NCBI GenBank assembly: GCA_016871895.1 | Contig: VHBO01000001.1 | Coordinates: forward strand, 1-64,000 | Length of the DNA stretch: 64,000 nucleotides | Origin: Gemmatimonadota bacterium | GTDB taxonomy: Bacteria; Gemmatimonadota; Gemmatimonadetes; Gemmatimonadales; Gemmatimonadaceae | Direction: 5' to 3' | Shown here: piece by piece, positions 43,121-51,861 of the stretch | How positions within the stretch are numbered: position 1 is the first letter of the stretch | Layout of the letters: each line of letters begins with the position of its first letter | Made by a program: the position numbers and the translations under genes | The notes under the pieces: generated by a model | Database searches by the model: none | The model's input: only the letters and a program-made list of their open reading frames with translations | What the model was told of the DNA's origin: nothing

Positions 43121-43482
43121 CCGCCGGCACGCCGAGCGCGATGCCGGCGATGATGGAGCCGTATCGCCGTCACATCGTCATCTGCACCGGCGGCTACTGC
43201 GCCCCCGACCGCGCGGGGCGCGCGCTCTACGCCCAGCTCGCGCGTCTCCTGCAGCGCGAGGATCTCCTCTTCGGACCGAATCGTGTGAAGCGGAGCGAGA
43301 CCCCGTGTCTCGGTGTCTGCGCCGGCGGGCCGATCGCGGTCGTCTATCCCGAGGGCGTCTGGTACGCGTCCGTCACGCCGGCGCTCCTTGAGCGGATCGT
43401 CGTGGAGCATCTGCGCGATGGGCACGTGGTCACCGAGGCGGTCTTCCACCGCCTCGGCGACGGGGTCACCCCAGCGCGGTGA
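43117..43482 (+). CDS. Thioredoxin-like 2Fe-2S ferredoxin (second of tandem pair)
   Basis: A 121-residue paralogue of the preceding protein. Its cysteine motifs are HIVICTGGYCAPDRAG (about 19-34) and TPCLGVCAGGPIAVVYPEG (about 62-80); the first pair is spaced one residue tighter than in the upstream copy. GTG 43117 overlaps the upstream stop, and the 3' end overlaps convergent htpX by 17 bases. Tandem divergent copies suggest two electron carriers with different potentials or partners, or a heterodimer. Confidence 0.85.
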   Translation: MTAGTPSAMPAMMEPYRRHIVICTGGYCAPDRAGRALYAQLARLLQREDLLFGPNRVKRSETPCLGVCAGGPIAVVYPEGVWYASVTPALLERIVVEHLRDGHVVTEAVFHRLGDGVTPAR

Positions 43483-44308
43483 GCCGCGCGACGCGCTCTT
43501 CGGTGGAGGGGTGCGTCGAGAAGAGCGAGCTGAGCCCGCCGCCGTGTGCGGCGAGCGGATTCACCTGCGCGAGCGGCGCGACCGCCGGGGCCACGTCCAT
43601 CGGGATCCGCTGCGCATAGGCGTCGAGCTTCCGGAGCGCGCGCGCCAGCCCGCCGGCGCGGCCGTGGATCTCCGCGCCCACCGCGTCCGCCTTGAACTCG
43701 CGCTGCCGCGAGATCGCGAACTGGATCAGCATCGCCGCGATCGGCGCCACGATGATCATCACCAGCGCCGCAGCCGGGCTCCCGCGCTCCTCATCGTCAC
43801 GCCCGCCGCCGAAGAGCATCCCCCACTGCGCGATCTGCGCGAGGCTCGAGATCGCGCCCGCCATCGTCGCGGTGATCGTCTGCAGCAGCATATCGCGGTT
43901 CTTGATGTGCGCGAGCTCGTGTGCGATGACTCCCTCGAGCTCCTCGCGGTCCATCAGCTTCACGAGGCCCGACGTCACGCAGACCACCGCGTGCTCCGGG
44001 CTGCGGCCCGTCGCGAAGGCGTTGGGCTGGTCGTGCGGCGCGATTGCGACCGTCGGCATCGGCAGCCCGGCGCGCTGACGCAGCCGGTCCACCATCTCAT
44101 ACAGCTCCGGCGCCTGCGACCGGTCGACGACCTGCGCGCGATACGAGCGCAGGACCATCGAGGCTGAGTTCCAGTACATGAAGACGTTCATCCCAGCCGC
44201 GAAGAGCAGGGCGATCATCATCCCGCTCTGGCCTCCGAGTGCGCCGCCCGCCGCCCCGACCAGGGCGGTGAGACCGGCCATCAGCAGGAAGACCTTCAGG
44301 TTGTTCAT
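43466..44308 (-). CDS. htpX: Membrane zinc metalloprotease HtpX
   Basis: A 280-residue M48B protease of inner-membrane quality control. Two N-terminal membrane helices (about 4-22 and 30-46), zinc ligands His130/His134 in VIAHELAHIKNRDM, two further helices (about 145-200) and the third ligand Glu in REFKADAVGAE (about 208-218) are present, ending with FSTHPSTEERVARL. ATG 44308 has GGAG ten bases upstream; the frame remains open upstream only through repeats. A sigma-54-type promoter sequence lies 85 bases upstream. Confidence 0.94.
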   Translation of the reverse strand: MNNLKVFLLMAGLTALVGAAGGALGGQSGMMIALLFAAGMNVFMYWNSASMVLRSYRAQVVDRSQAPELYEMVDRLRQRAGLPMPTVAIAPHDQPNAFATGRSPEHAVVCVTSGLVKLMDREELEGVIAHELAHIKNRDMLLQTITATMAGAISSLAQIAQWGMLFGGGRDDEERGSPAAALVMIIVAPIAAMLIQFAISRQREFKADAVGAEIHGRAGGLARALRKLDAYAQRIPMDVAPAVAPLAQVNPLAAHGGGLSSLFSTHPSTEERVARLTALG

Positions 44309-44392
44309 CGAGCGCTCCGAAAGAAGTGACGACGGCTGCCAGGGTGCGCCCGCCACTTTGGCGGGGCGTTTCCTGACGTCATACCCCAAGGG

Positions 44393-44408
44393 TGCAAGTG
44401 GTGTGCCA
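44393..44408 (-). promoter_or_regulatory. Sigma-54-type promoter sequence upstream of htpX
   Basis: On the minus strand TGGCAC, five bases, TTGCA matches the -24/-12 consensus (TGGCAC-N5-TTGCW) at every specified base, with GG and GC ten bases apart. It points toward htpX, whose ATG is 85 bases downstream. It would need RpoN and an enhancer-binding protein, neither seen in this window. Confidence 0.5.
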
Positions 44409-44416
44409 GAGGGATG

Positions 44417-44493
44417 CTGAAGGCTGAAGGCTAAAGGCTGAAGGCGAGACCTAACGCCGTCCAACTTTCAGCGTTCAGCCTCCAGCCTTCCGC
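44417..44493. repeat. Inverted pair of heptanucleotide arrays
   Basis: CTGAAGG CTGAAGG CTAAAGG CTGAAGG at 44417-44444, a 21-base spacer, then the inverse units TTTCAGC GTTCAGC CTCCAGC CTTCCGC at 44466-44493. Both arms have an exact period of 7 and can pair as a long imperfect hairpin. It lies between divergent htpX and the acyl-CoA synthetase gene. Confidence 0.8.
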
Positions 44494-44552
44494 CTCCCCG
44501 AATGCGCTCCCCACCCCTATACTCTGCCCAACTCTCTCGGCGAGGCAGTCCC

Positions 44553-46220
44553 GTGTCCCCCAAGAAGCTCATCCTCGAATACATCTATGAAAAAGAGACC
44601 GCCCTGGCCGACCGGGTCTACCTGACCCAGCCAGTCGGCGGTGGGAAGACCGTCGACTACACCTGGCGACAGGTCCTCGATGAGGCGCGGCGGATGGCGG
44701 CCCACCTCCGGAGCCTCGGCCTCCAGCCGGGCGACAAGGTGGCGATGCTCACCAAGAACTGCGCCCACTTCTTCATGGCCGAGCTGGCCATCTGGATGGG
44801 CGGCTTCACCACCGTCGCGATCTTCCCGACCGAGAAGGCCGACACCATCGCCTACATCCTCGAGCACAGCGAGGCGAAGGCGATCTTCATCGGCAAGCTC
44901 GACGCGGAGTGGGAGGCGCAACTCCCCGGCATCCCCGAGACGACGCACCGCCTGAGCTTCCCCCTCGCGCCCACGGTCATCGGCACGGCGTGGGATCAGG
45001 TCATCGCGACGGTCGCGCCGCTCGGCGGGCAGCCCGCGCGCGCAGCGGACGATATCGCGCTGCTCCTCTACACGAGCGGCTCGACCGGCACCCCGAAGGG
45101 GGTGATGCACGACTTCGGGCACATCACCGCCGCCGCCGAGGGGATCATGCGCGGCATCGACTTCTCCCCCGAGGACCGCGCGCTGTCGTATCTCCCGCTC
45201 GCGCACGTCTTCGAGCGCGCGTACATCGAGTGCGCCTCATTTGTAGCCGGTGGTCACATCTTCTTCGCTGAGGCGCTCGACACGTTCGTCGCGGACATCC
45301 AGCGCGCGCGTCCGACGATCTTCATCTCCGTCCCGCGCCTCTGGCTCAAGTTCCAGCAGGGCGTCTTCGCGAAGATGCCGGCGCAGAAGCTCGATCGCCT
45401 GCTGCGCATCCCGCTGCTCAACCGCGTCATCGGGAAGAAGGTCCTCAAGGGACTCGGCCTCGACCAGGTGCGCCTCGCCGGGTCCGGGTCGGCGCCGATC
45501 CCCGCCGAGCTGATCGCCTGGTACCGCCGCCTCGGGCTCAATCTTCTCGAGGGGTACGCGATGAGCGAGGACTTCGCGTACAGCCATCTCTCCACCGCGA
45601 CGCACAAGCTCCCGGGCTTCGTCGGCGTGCCGTACAACGATGTCGGCGTGCGCATCAGCGAGGAGGGGGAGATTCTGATCAAGTCGCCGGGCTGTATGGT
45701 CGGCTACTACAAGCTCCCCGAGCTCACCGCGGAGTCGTTCACGTCAGATGGATTTTTCCGCACCGGGGACCGCGGTGAGCGGCGCCCGGACGGGCTGCTG
45801 AAGATCACCGGGCGCGTGAAGGAGCTCTTCAAGACGGCGAAGGGGAAGTACGTCGCCCCGGCGCCGATCGAGAACTTCATCAACGAGCACGAGGCGATCG
45901 AGCTCTCGTGCGTGAGCGGTGTTGGGCAGCCGGCAGCGTACGCGATGGTCGTGCTCGCCGAGCATCTCCGTCCGAAGATGCAGGACCCGGCGGTCCGCGC
46001 CGAACTCACCCAGACCCTCACCGAGTGGCTCGCCGTCGTGAATCGCCACGTCGTGGAGTACGAGCGGCTGCAGATGTTCGTCGTCGCGGCGGCGCCCTGG
46101 TCGATCGAATCGGAGACCCTGACCCCGACGATGAAGATCAAGCGGTCGCGGATCGAGGCGATGGCGGCGCCGCAGGTGGAGGCGTGGTACGCCGCCGGCG
46201 CGCAGGTGATCTGGCAGTGA
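44553..46220 (+). CDS. Long-chain acyl-CoA synthetase (AMP-binding)
   Basis: A 555-residue adenylate-forming enzyme that activates fatty acids with CoA. The ATP/AMP signature LLLYTSGSTGTPKGVMHDF is at about 168-186, YLPLAHVFERAY follows near 216, LLEGYAMSEDFAYSH (about 330-344) is the adenine-binding motif, and DGFFRTGDRGERRPDGLLKITGR (split about 398-420) with the late KIKRSRIE lysine segment complete it. It would feed the FadI/FadJ pathway encoded 10 kb away. GTG 44553 has GAGGCAG upstream; a TATACT hexamer lies about 33 bases before it. Confidence 0.92.
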   Translation: MSPKKLILEYIYEKETALADRVYLTQPVGGGKTVDYTWRQVLDEARRMAAHLRSLGLQPGDKVAMLTKNCAHFFMAELAIWMGGFTTVAIFPTEKADTIAYILEHSEAKAIFIGKLDAEWEAQLPGIPETTHRLSFPLAPTVIGTAWDQVIATVAPLGGQPARAADDIALLLYTSGSTGTPKGVMHDFGHITAAAEGIMRGIDFSPEDRALSYLPLAHVFERAYIECASFVAGGHIFFAEALDTFVADIQRARPTIFISVPRLWLKFQQGVFAKMPAQKLDRLLRIPLLNRVIGKKVLKGLGLDQVRLAGSGSAPIPAELIAWYRRLGLNLLEGYAMSEDFAYSHLSTATHKLPGFVGVPYNDVGVRISEEGEILIKSPGCMVGYYKLPELTAESFTSDGFFRTGDRGERRPDGLLKITGRVKELFKTAKGKYVAPAPIENFINEHEAIELSCVSGVGQPAAYAMVVLAEHLRPKMQDPAVRAELTQTLTEWLAVVNRHVVEYERLQMFVVAAAPWSIESETLTPTMKIKRSRIEAMAAPQVEAWYAAGAQVIWQ

Positions 46221-46231
46221 GGTAGATTGAC

Positions 46232-46552
46232 ATGCCCTCGCCCGTCGATCCGCGCCGCGACCTCTTCGGGGCCGCCGCCAAGTACCTCCTCGAGTCCGCT
46301 CCGGCGCCGATGCCCCCGGCGCCGGTCGTCGCACCTCGGCTCACCCTCTCCGCGTTGGAGCAGATCCCGATGTCCCGGTCCCGTGCACGCATCCTGGAGA
46401 ACCTCGAGTCCGCCTTCGATGAGGTCTACCAGAAGGCGAAGGTCGAGAACGATCCCCTGAAGCTCGAGTCCCTGCAGTTCGCGTACACGCGCGACCAGCT
46501 CTACTTCGAGATCCTACTCGACATCCGCGACGCGCTCGAGCGGCGGGGCTGA
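46232..46552 (+). CDS. Small conserved hypothetical protein
   Basis: A 106-residue soluble protein, Pro/Ala-rich at about 20-40, then helical (RARILENLESAFDEVYQKA, LESLQFAYTRDQLYFEILL, DIRDALERRG). Unknown family. It has GAGGT about ten bases before its ATG and follows the acyl-CoA synthetase by 11 bases, so it is probably in the same transcript. The helical part, from about 45 to the end, could form a coiled-coil or helical hairpin. Confidence 0.65.
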   Translation: MPSPVDPRRDLFGAAAKYLLESAPAPMPPAPVVAPRLTLSALEQIPMSRSRARILENLESAFDEVYQKAKVENDPLKLESLQFAYTRDQLYFEILLDIRDALERRG

Positions 46553-46554
46553 AG

Positions 46555-46586
46555 CCGGCACCGCGGGCGGATGCCCGAGGTGCCGG
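46555..46586. terminator. Bidirectional two-part hairpin between convergent genes
   Basis: Outer stem CCGGCACC (46555-46562) with GGTGCCGG (46579-46586), one mismatch, then inner stem CGGGC (46564-46568) with GCCCG (46573-46577) and a GGAT loop. It sits four bases from the stop codons of both convergent genes. Confidence 0.6.
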
Positions 46587-46589
46587 TGA

Positions 46590-48698
46590 TCAGAACGCGA
46601 CGATCTCCTCGTACGCCTTCACGAAATCCGCCACCTGCGGCAGGATCGCATCCTCTAAGCTCGGCGCGTACCCAACGAACGTGTCCGTGCTCGCCACCCG
46701 CTTGACCGGCGCATCGAGCCACGCGAAACAGTCGTCCGCGATCCGCGCCGCGATCTCGGCGCCATACCCCCACGAGATCGAATCCTCGTACGCCACGATC
46801 ACGCGCCCTGTCTTCTTCGCGGATACGTAGACCGCCTCCTGGTCCCACGGCGAGAGCGTCCGGAGGTCGATGACCTCCACCGAGAGCCCGCGCTCCTCCA
46901 CCTGCTTCGCCGCCGTCAGCGCTCTCTGGACCGTCGCGCCGTAGGTCACGACGGTCACGTCGGTCCCCGCCTTCACCGTCTTCGCCTTCCCGAACGGGAT
47001 CATGAAGTTCGGGCCCGGGTACGCGGCCTTGTTGTACGTCTGCCGGTACAGGTGCTTGTGCTCGAGGAAGATCACCGGGTCGTCGCATCGGATTGCGGTG
47101 CGCAGCAGCCCGTTCGCGTCGAGTGCGGTGCTCGGGCAGACCACCCGCAGCCCCGGGCAGTGCGTGAAGAGCGACGCCCCGGTCTGCGAGTGATAGATCG
47201 CGCCGCGGATGTAGCCGCCATACGTGGTGCGCACCACCACCGGTGCCGCGAAGGCGTTGCTCGACCGCCACCGCATCGTCGCGAGCTCGTCCCGCAGCTG
47301 CATGTACGCGGGCCAGATGTAGTCGAAGAACTGGATCTCCACCACCGGCTTGAATCCGCGTAGCGCCATCCCGATCGCGCGCCCGATGATGTTCGCCTCG
47401 GCGAGCGGCGAGTTGTACACCCGCGTCCCGCCGAACTCCTTCTGCAGCCCCCACGTGACCTTGAAGACGCCGCCCTTCCCCTTCACCTGACCGAGGTACT
47501 CCTCGCGCGAGACATCGGCGACGTCCTCGCCGAAGACCACGATCCGCTCATCACGCCGCATCTCGTCCTTCATACAGACGTTGAGGAGGTCGACCATCGT
47601 CGTCGGCTCCCCGCTGAACTGCGGGTCGTCCTCGGTGTCGAACGATTCGCCCGTCGGGTCCACCTCGGGGGAGTAGACCGCGAACCCGACGGTCTCGGGC
47701 GACGGCTGCGGCTGCGCGAGCGCGTCGTCCGTCGCGGCCAACACTTCAGCATCGACCGACGCCTGGATCGCCTCGATCTCCGCCGCGGTCGCGTACCCTT
47801 CGGCGATCAACCACTGCGGATACGTCGTGATGGGATCACGCGCGGCGTCAGCGGAGCGCTCGGCGTCGGGGCGGTACATCACCTCGTCGTCCGAGAGCGA
47901 GTGCGAATACGGGCGGATCACCTTCGCGTGCACCAGCGCCGGGCCCTTCCGCGTCCGCGCGTACGCGACGGCCTTCTGCAGGACCTCGACCGAGGCGAGG
48001 AAGTCGCACCCGTCGACCTCCTGGATGTAGAGTCCCGGGAAGCCGGTCACGAGCTTGGAGATCGAGCCGCCGGCGGTGTTCACCTCGACGGGGACGGAGA
48101 TGGCGTAGCCGTTGTCCTCGACGAGGTAGACGACCGGCGCCTTCAGGTTGCAGGCGGAGTTGAGTGACTCCCAGAACTCCCCCTCCGACGTGGTGCCGTC
48201 GCCGGTGGAGACGAAGACGACCTCATCGTCCGCGAACCCCTCGGTGACGCCGAGCGCCTTGGCGCGCAGCACCGCCTCGGCGGAGCCGACGGCCTGTAGG
48301 AACTGCGTCCCGGTGGGGGAGGAGGCGGAGACGATGTTCGCCTTCTTGAGACCCCAGTGCGACGGCATCTGCCGCCCGCCGGAGTTGGGGTCGATCGCCG
48401 CGCCCACCGCCGAGTAGAGCATCTCCGCCGCGGTCATCCCGAGGGCGAGACAGAGGGCGCGGTCGCGGTAGTAGGTGTAGAACCAGTCGTGGCCGGGCTT
48501 GAAGACGCAGCCGGCGGCGGCGAGGACCGCCTCGTGGCCCGCCCCGGAGATCTGGAAGAAGATCTTGTTCTGCCGCTTGAGCTGGATCTCCTTGTCGTCG
48601 ACGCGGCGCGACAGGAGCATGGTGCGGTAGGCGGCGACGAGCTGTTCCTTCGAGAGCCCGTGGGTGGCGCTGGGCGCCGTGGCGGAGGTCGGAGACAT
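46590..48698 (-). CDS. Fused alpha-beta E1 of a 2-oxoacid dehydrogenase (branched-chain/pyruvate type)
   Basis: A 702-residue protein joining E1 alpha (about 1-360) and E1 beta (about 370-702) of a thiamine-diphosphate 2-oxoacid dehydrogenase. The alpha part carries [29 protein letters not shown] and the cofactor motif [18 protein letters not shown]...EDNGYAIS; the beta part carries [47 protein letters not shown] and YSPSLED-like [12 protein letters not shown]. Motif style is closest to 2-oxoisovalerate dehydrogenase. No E2 or E3 gene is nearby. TATTTT ends six bases before ATG 48698. Confidence 0.93.
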   Translation of the reverse strand: MSPTSATAPSATHGLSKEQLVAAYRTMLLSRRVDDKEIQLKRQNKIFFQISGAGHEAVLAAAGCVFKPGHDWFYTYYRDRALCLALGMTAAEMLYSAVGAAIDPNSGGRQMPSHWGLKKANIVSASSPTGTQFLQAVGSAEAVLRAKALGVTEGFADDEVVFVSTGDGTTSEGEFWESLNSACNLKAPVVYLVEDNGYAISVPVEVNTAGGSISKLVTGFPGLYIQEVDGCDFLASVEVLQKAVAYARTRKGPALVHAKVIRPYSHSLSDDEVMYRPDAERSADAARDPITTYPQWLIAEGYATAAEIEAIQASVDAEVLAATDDALAQPQPSPETVGFAVYSPEVDPTGESFDTEDDPQFSGEPTTMVDLLNVCMKDEMRRDERIVVFGEDVADVSREEYLGQVKGKGGVFKVTWGLQKEFGGTRVYNSPLAEANIIGRAIGMALRGFKPVVEIQFFDYIWPAYMQLRDELATMRWRSSNAFAAPVVVRTTYGGYIRGAIYHSQTGASLFTHCPGLRVVCPSTALDANGLLRTAIRCDDPVIFLEHKHLYRQTYNKAAYPGPNFMIPFGKAKTVKAGTDVTVVTYGATVQRALTAAKQVEERGLSVEVIDLRTLSPWDQEAVYVSAKKTGRVIVAYEDSISWGYGAEIAARIADDCFAWLDAPVKRVASTDTFVGYAPSLEDAILPQVADFVKAYEEIVAF

Positions 48699-48704
48699 AG
48701 CTGG

Positions 48705-48710
48705 AAAATA
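48705..48710 (-). promoter_or_regulatory. Candidate -10 element for the fused E1 gene
   Basis: TATTTT on the minus strand, six bases before ATG 48698. The perfect palindrome GTCACCGGTGAC at 48733-48744 lies upstream in the -35 area and could be an operator. Confidence 0.5.
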
Positions 48711-48851
48711 GCACCCGGGGCCCCCTAGCGCGGTCACCGGTGACGCTGCACTCTCTTGGGCGTCTGCAGGTTGAGACCGGCGACGTCCCCCCCCGTCGCC
48801 GCCCATCGCGGGAGGCCCATGACCGATACGTTCGGACAGGCACTCGAGAGC

Positions 48852-48951
48852 AGGCTCCCCCACGCGTCGCCCCCGGCGACGGCGGTCCGGAGCCTCCCCG
48901 CATCCACTGTCGACACCCCGCCCGGGCCTGACGCCCCGTCGCGGGGTGTCG
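48852..48951 (+). other. Structured leader upstream of HNH gene
   Basis: An outer 7-bp stem AGGCTCC (48852-48858)/GGAGCCT (48889-48895) encloses a 7-bp hairpin CGTCGCC (48865-48871)/GGCGACG (48875-48881), and is followed by a perfect 11-bp stem (48911-48921/48941-48951) that ends 19 bases before the HNH ATG and precedes a short CCGTTTCC stretch. The whole 272-base gap between divergent genes holds no convincing coding frame. It may be a cis-regulatory RNA with a terminator-like final hairpin or a small RNA. Confidence 0.45.
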
Positions 48952-48970
48952 CCGTTTCCGGCGAGGTCAG

Positions 48971-49375
48971 ATGTCACGTCGGCACGTCCACCACATCGCG
49001 CTCGCCCGCTCCCCCCGCGGGCTATCCCGCCACGCTCGCCACCTCGCGCACCCGGAGCACAAGCGCGTGGTCAAACGGGCGACCTTCCGGGATTGTGGAC
49101 GTCGCTGCGTCTATTGCGGCACCTGCCTCGGACTCGAGCACGCCACCCTGGATCACGTGATCCCGCTCTCCCGGGGCGGGAGTCACGACCCGGGCAACCT
49201 CGTCGCCGCCTGCCAGCCCTGCAATCAGCGGAAGGGCGCGCTCCTGCCGGCGGAGTTCTTCGAGCGGTATCCTCAGGCAGGGGCGAACTTCGTGCGCTTC
49301 GCCCGCGCGGTGCACCGGCAGCTGAAGCGCGGCGCGAAACGGGCGGTCAGCCTCGCCTACGCGCAGGCGGCGTGA
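48971..49375 (+). CDS. Standalone HNH endonuclease
   Basis: A 134-residue basic protein. The zinc-binding HNH core is [25 protein letters not shown] (split about 46-70) and [15 protein letters not shown] (about 76-90): two CxxC pairs, the LDHVIP His pair and the second His in GGSHDPGN. An Arg/His-rich N-terminus (1-40) and a basic C-terminal helix may hold nucleic acid. No partner methylase or mobile element is adjacent, so its role (repair or RNA/DNA cleavage) is open. It overlaps convergent ogt by 29 bases. Confidence 0.85.
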   Translation: MSRRHVHHIALARSPRGLSRHARHLAHPEHKRVVKRATFRDCGRRCVYCGTCLGLEHATLDHVIPLSRGGSHDPGNLVAACQPCNQRKGALLPAEFFERYPQAGANFVRFARAVHRQLKRGAKRAVSLAYAQAA

Positions 49376-49931
49376 GGCCCAGCTCCTCCCCGAGCATCGC
49401 GGCCTTCATCTCCGGCCCCCACGCATACCCACCGAGGGTCCCATCACCGCGGACCACGCGGTGGCACGGCACCACGAAGCAGACGGGATTCGCGCCCACC
49501 GCGCTCCCCACCGCACGCGAGGCGCTCGGCCTCCCGATGCGCGCCGCGAGTCCGCCATAGGTCGTCATCGCGCCGCGCGGGATCTGCAGCAACTCGCTCC
49601 AGACGCGCCGCTGGAACGGCGTCCCGCTCAAGTCGAGTGCAAGGCGCTGATTGCGCTTCGCGTCGAAGGCCTGCGTCATCAGCGACGTGGTCCGCACGAC
49701 ATCCTCGACCCATATCGCGCCGGGGAACTCGGCTGCGACGCGCGCGAGCGTCGCGCGACGCCCGCTCTCCACGAAGGTGAGCCGACAGATCCCGTGCACA
49801 GTGGTCGCGATGAACCCTTCGCCGTAGGGCGTGGGATGGAAGCCGTAGCGGATGATGGGCGCCGCGGTGGCGCCGCCACCTGGCGTGCGGCGCGCGGCCG
49901 GCGCCGTGGGTGTGGTCGCGCGACGCGTCAT
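49347..49931 (-). CDS. ogt: Methylated-DNA-protein cysteine methyltransferase
   Basis: A 194-residue suicide repair enzyme for O6-alkylguanine. TPFQRRVWSELLQIPRGAMTTYGGLA (split about 103-128) is the winged-helix DNA-binding segment, ASRAVGSAVGANP precedes the active site, and VPCHRVVRGDGTLGGYAWG (about 154-172) contains the acceptor Cys. The N-terminal 25 residues are a Thr/Ala/Pro-rich extension, as in Ada-like C-terminal modules. ATG 49931 overlaps the nadE stop by four bases. Confidence 0.94.
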   Translation of the reverse strand: MTRRATTPTAPAARRTPGGGATAAPIIRYGFHPTPYGEGFIATTVHGICRLTFVESGRRATLARVAAEFPGAIWVEDVVRTTSLMTQAFDAKRNQRLALDLSGTPFQRRVWSELLQIPRGAMTTYGGLAARIGRPSASRAVGSAVGANPVCFVVPCHRVVRGDGTLGGYAWGPEMKAAMLGEELGLTPPARRRG

Positions 49932-51781
49932 AGATCCACCGGTCGGAGGTAACTCTCGCCGATCGCCGCGCCGCTCAGCATCGCGACGGTCGGGAGCTTG
50001 CGCTTCCAATGTGTGGAGTCGAGCCGACGCGTCACGAGCCGGATCGCCTCCGCGTCCATCCCGCGCGCCACGAGCTCGGCGGGGCTCCACCCGTGGAGGA
50101 TCCAGTTGAGGATCTCGTCGGCGACGGCGTAGCTGACGCCGAAATCCCCTTCGTCGGTCTGCCCCTGCACGAGGTCGGCGCTCGCGGGCTTGTCGATGAT
50201 CGCCTGCGGCAGGCCCAGGTGCCGCGCGAGCGCCCAGACCTGCGTCTTGAAGAGGTCGCCGATGGGGTTCACCGGTGGCGAATCGTCGGCGTGCCAGGTG
50301 AAGTAGCCGAGGAGCCGCTCGCTCTTATTGCCCGTGCCGAGGGGGAGGGCGCGGTGCTTCGCCGAGAGGTCGAAGAGGGTGATCATCCGCATCCGCGCCA
50401 TCACGTTCCCGCGGCGGGCGGCGTCGGCGGCGCTCTCGTGCGCGAGGTAGCCGTCGACGGCGTCGGTGATCTCCACCGTGCGCGAGCGGATGCGGAGCTG
50501 ATCGATGACGAGCTGCGCGTGCGCGAGCGAATCGGGGCTCGAGGTGCGGTACGGCATCCGCACGGCGAGGACGGCATCAGGGCCGAGGGCGCGCGCGGCG
50601 AGCGCCGCGACGACGGCGGAGTCGACACCACCCGAGAGGCCAACGACGGCATCGGTGAAGCCGCGGCGTCGGAACTCGTCGCGGAGGAACGCAACGAGCC
50701 ACCGCTCGACGAGCGCGGGCTCGATCTCGAGCGTGGGCGGGACACCGCGGCCCTGCGCGACGGAGTGGATGAGCGGAAGCGCAGGGAAGGGCGCGGGCGT
50801 CGCGCCGTCAGTCGTCGCGGCACCGGAGGTCGAGGGCGCCGCGGGCGTCGCGCTCGACGAGGTGGACGCGTTGGCCGCCGCCGGCCCGGCGATCCCCATC
50901 ACGCGGTCGAGCTCCGGCCGAAGGAAGGGGAGCATCGTCCGCAGGTCAGAGAGCATCGGGAGTTCGGCGCGCACCCGGCCGATATCAGCGAGATCGAGCG
51001 TCACGCTCAGCAGCGCCTCGTCGAAGACCGGTGCCCGCGCGCGCACGTCGCCGCGCGGCCCCACGACGAGGGAGCCCCCTTGGAACATCCGCCCCCCCTC
51101 GCTCCCGACGAGGTTCGCGAGGACGCAGAACACGCCCTGCTCCTCCGCGATGTCGCGCACGAGCCGCTCCCACCGCTCCACGCTCGCGGGGCCCGGCACG
51201 CCGTCGGTGCGGGGCGCGGTGCCGCGCGCGGGCGCGGCGGCGAGCACGAAGACCACCTGCGCGCCGTCGAGCGCGGCGATGGTCCCCGTGAGCGAATGCC
51301 ACGCATCCTCGCAGACGAGCAGCGCGGCGCGGCCGATCGGGGTGTCGAAGGCGCGCACGCCGTACCCACGCTCCACGAAGCGCTCCTCGTCGAAGAGCGC
51401 GTAGGTGGGGAGGAAGTTCTTGCGGTGCACGTGCAGGAGCGCGGCGGGCGCATCCCCCTGCAGTCGTAGGTAGGCGGCGCTGTTATGCAGCGTGCCGTCG
51501 AGCGATTCGTAGAAGCCGAGGACGAGGTCGATCGCCTCGCCGCCGGGGACCGCGGCCCGGTAGCGCGCCTCGATTGCCGCGCGGAGCGCCTCCGCCGTGA
51601 GCGCGACGTCGCGCACCCCGCCCTCGAGGAAGTACCCGGAGAGGACGGTCTCCGGGAGGACGAGGACGGCGGGCCGCGGGTCGAGCGCGACGGCCTGCGC
51701 CAGCAGCGCCCCGACCCGGTCGAGATTCCCGGCGAGATCCCCCTTCCGGGGGCGGCACTGGGCGACGGCCAAGGTGAGCAT
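49928..51781 (-). CDS. nadE: Glutamine-dependent NAD+ synthetase
   Basis: A 617-residue two-domain enzyme for the last step of NAD synthesis. The N-terminal nitrilase-type glutaminase (about 1-285) has Glu in LVLPETVLSG, Lys in VHRKNFLPTY and Cys in ALLVCEDAWHS. A Ser/Thr/Ala-rich linker (about 300-335) leads to the synthetase domain with the P-loop VGLSGGVDSAVVAALAA (about 378-394), ALPLGTGNKSERLLGYFTWH and DKPASADLVQGQTDEGDFG. It is first in a two-gene unit with ogt. The divergent PBP gene starts 80 bases away. Confidence 0.95.
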   Translation of the reverse strand: MLTLAVAQCRPRKGDLAGNLDRVGALLAQAVALDPRPAVLVLPETVLSGYFLEGGVRDVALTAEALRAAIEARYRAAVPGGEAIDLVLGFYESLDGTLHNSAAYLRLQGDAPAALLHVHRKNFLPTYALFDEERFVERGYGVRAFDTPIGRAALLVCEDAWHSLTGTIAALDGAQVVFVLAAAPARGTAPRTDGVPGPASVERWERLVRDIAEEQGVFCVLANLVGSEGGRMFQGGSLVVGPRGDVRARAPVFDEALLSVTLDLADIGRVRAELPMLSDLRTMLPFLRPELDRVMGIAGPAAANASTSSSATPAAPSTSGAATTDGATPAPFPALPLIHSVAQGRGVPPTLEIEPALVERWLVAFLRDEFRRRGFTDAVVGLSGGVDSAVVAALAARALGPDAVLAVRMPYRTSSPDSLAHAQLVIDQLRIRSRTVEITDAVDGYLAHESAADAARRGNVMARMRMITLFDLSAKHRALPLGTGNKSERLLGYFTWHADDSPPVNPIGDLFKTQVWALARHLGLPQAIIDKPASADLVQGQTDEGDFGVSYAVADEILNWILHGWSPAELVARGMDAEAIRLVTRRLDSTHWKRKLPTVAMLSGAAIGESYLRPVDL

Positions 51782-51849
51782 AGGAGAAAGGTGCCGACTC
51801 CGAGGGGCGAGCGGTACGGGGTCGGGGCATCCTTCAGAGCGGGTCGGTG

Positions 51850-51855
51850 TAGAAT
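51850..51855 (+). promoter_or_regulatory. Candidate -10 element for the class A PBP gene
   Basis: TAGAAT ends six bases before the GTG at 51862, with no Shine-Dalgarno sequence in between. Confidence 0.5.
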
Positions 51856-51861
51856 TCGACT

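Noticed and set aside
46223..46228. TAGATT as a -10 for the gene at 46232
   Set aside because: The gap to the ATG is only three bases, so transcription would begin inside the gene. GAGGT fits better as a ribosome binding site in an operon.
48852..49375. OMEGA/HEARO-type RNA with an IscB/IsrB nuclease
   Set aside because: The protein is a 134-residue standalone HNH domain without RuvC, bridge helix or PLMP-type segments, and the leader does not resemble the large omega RNA.
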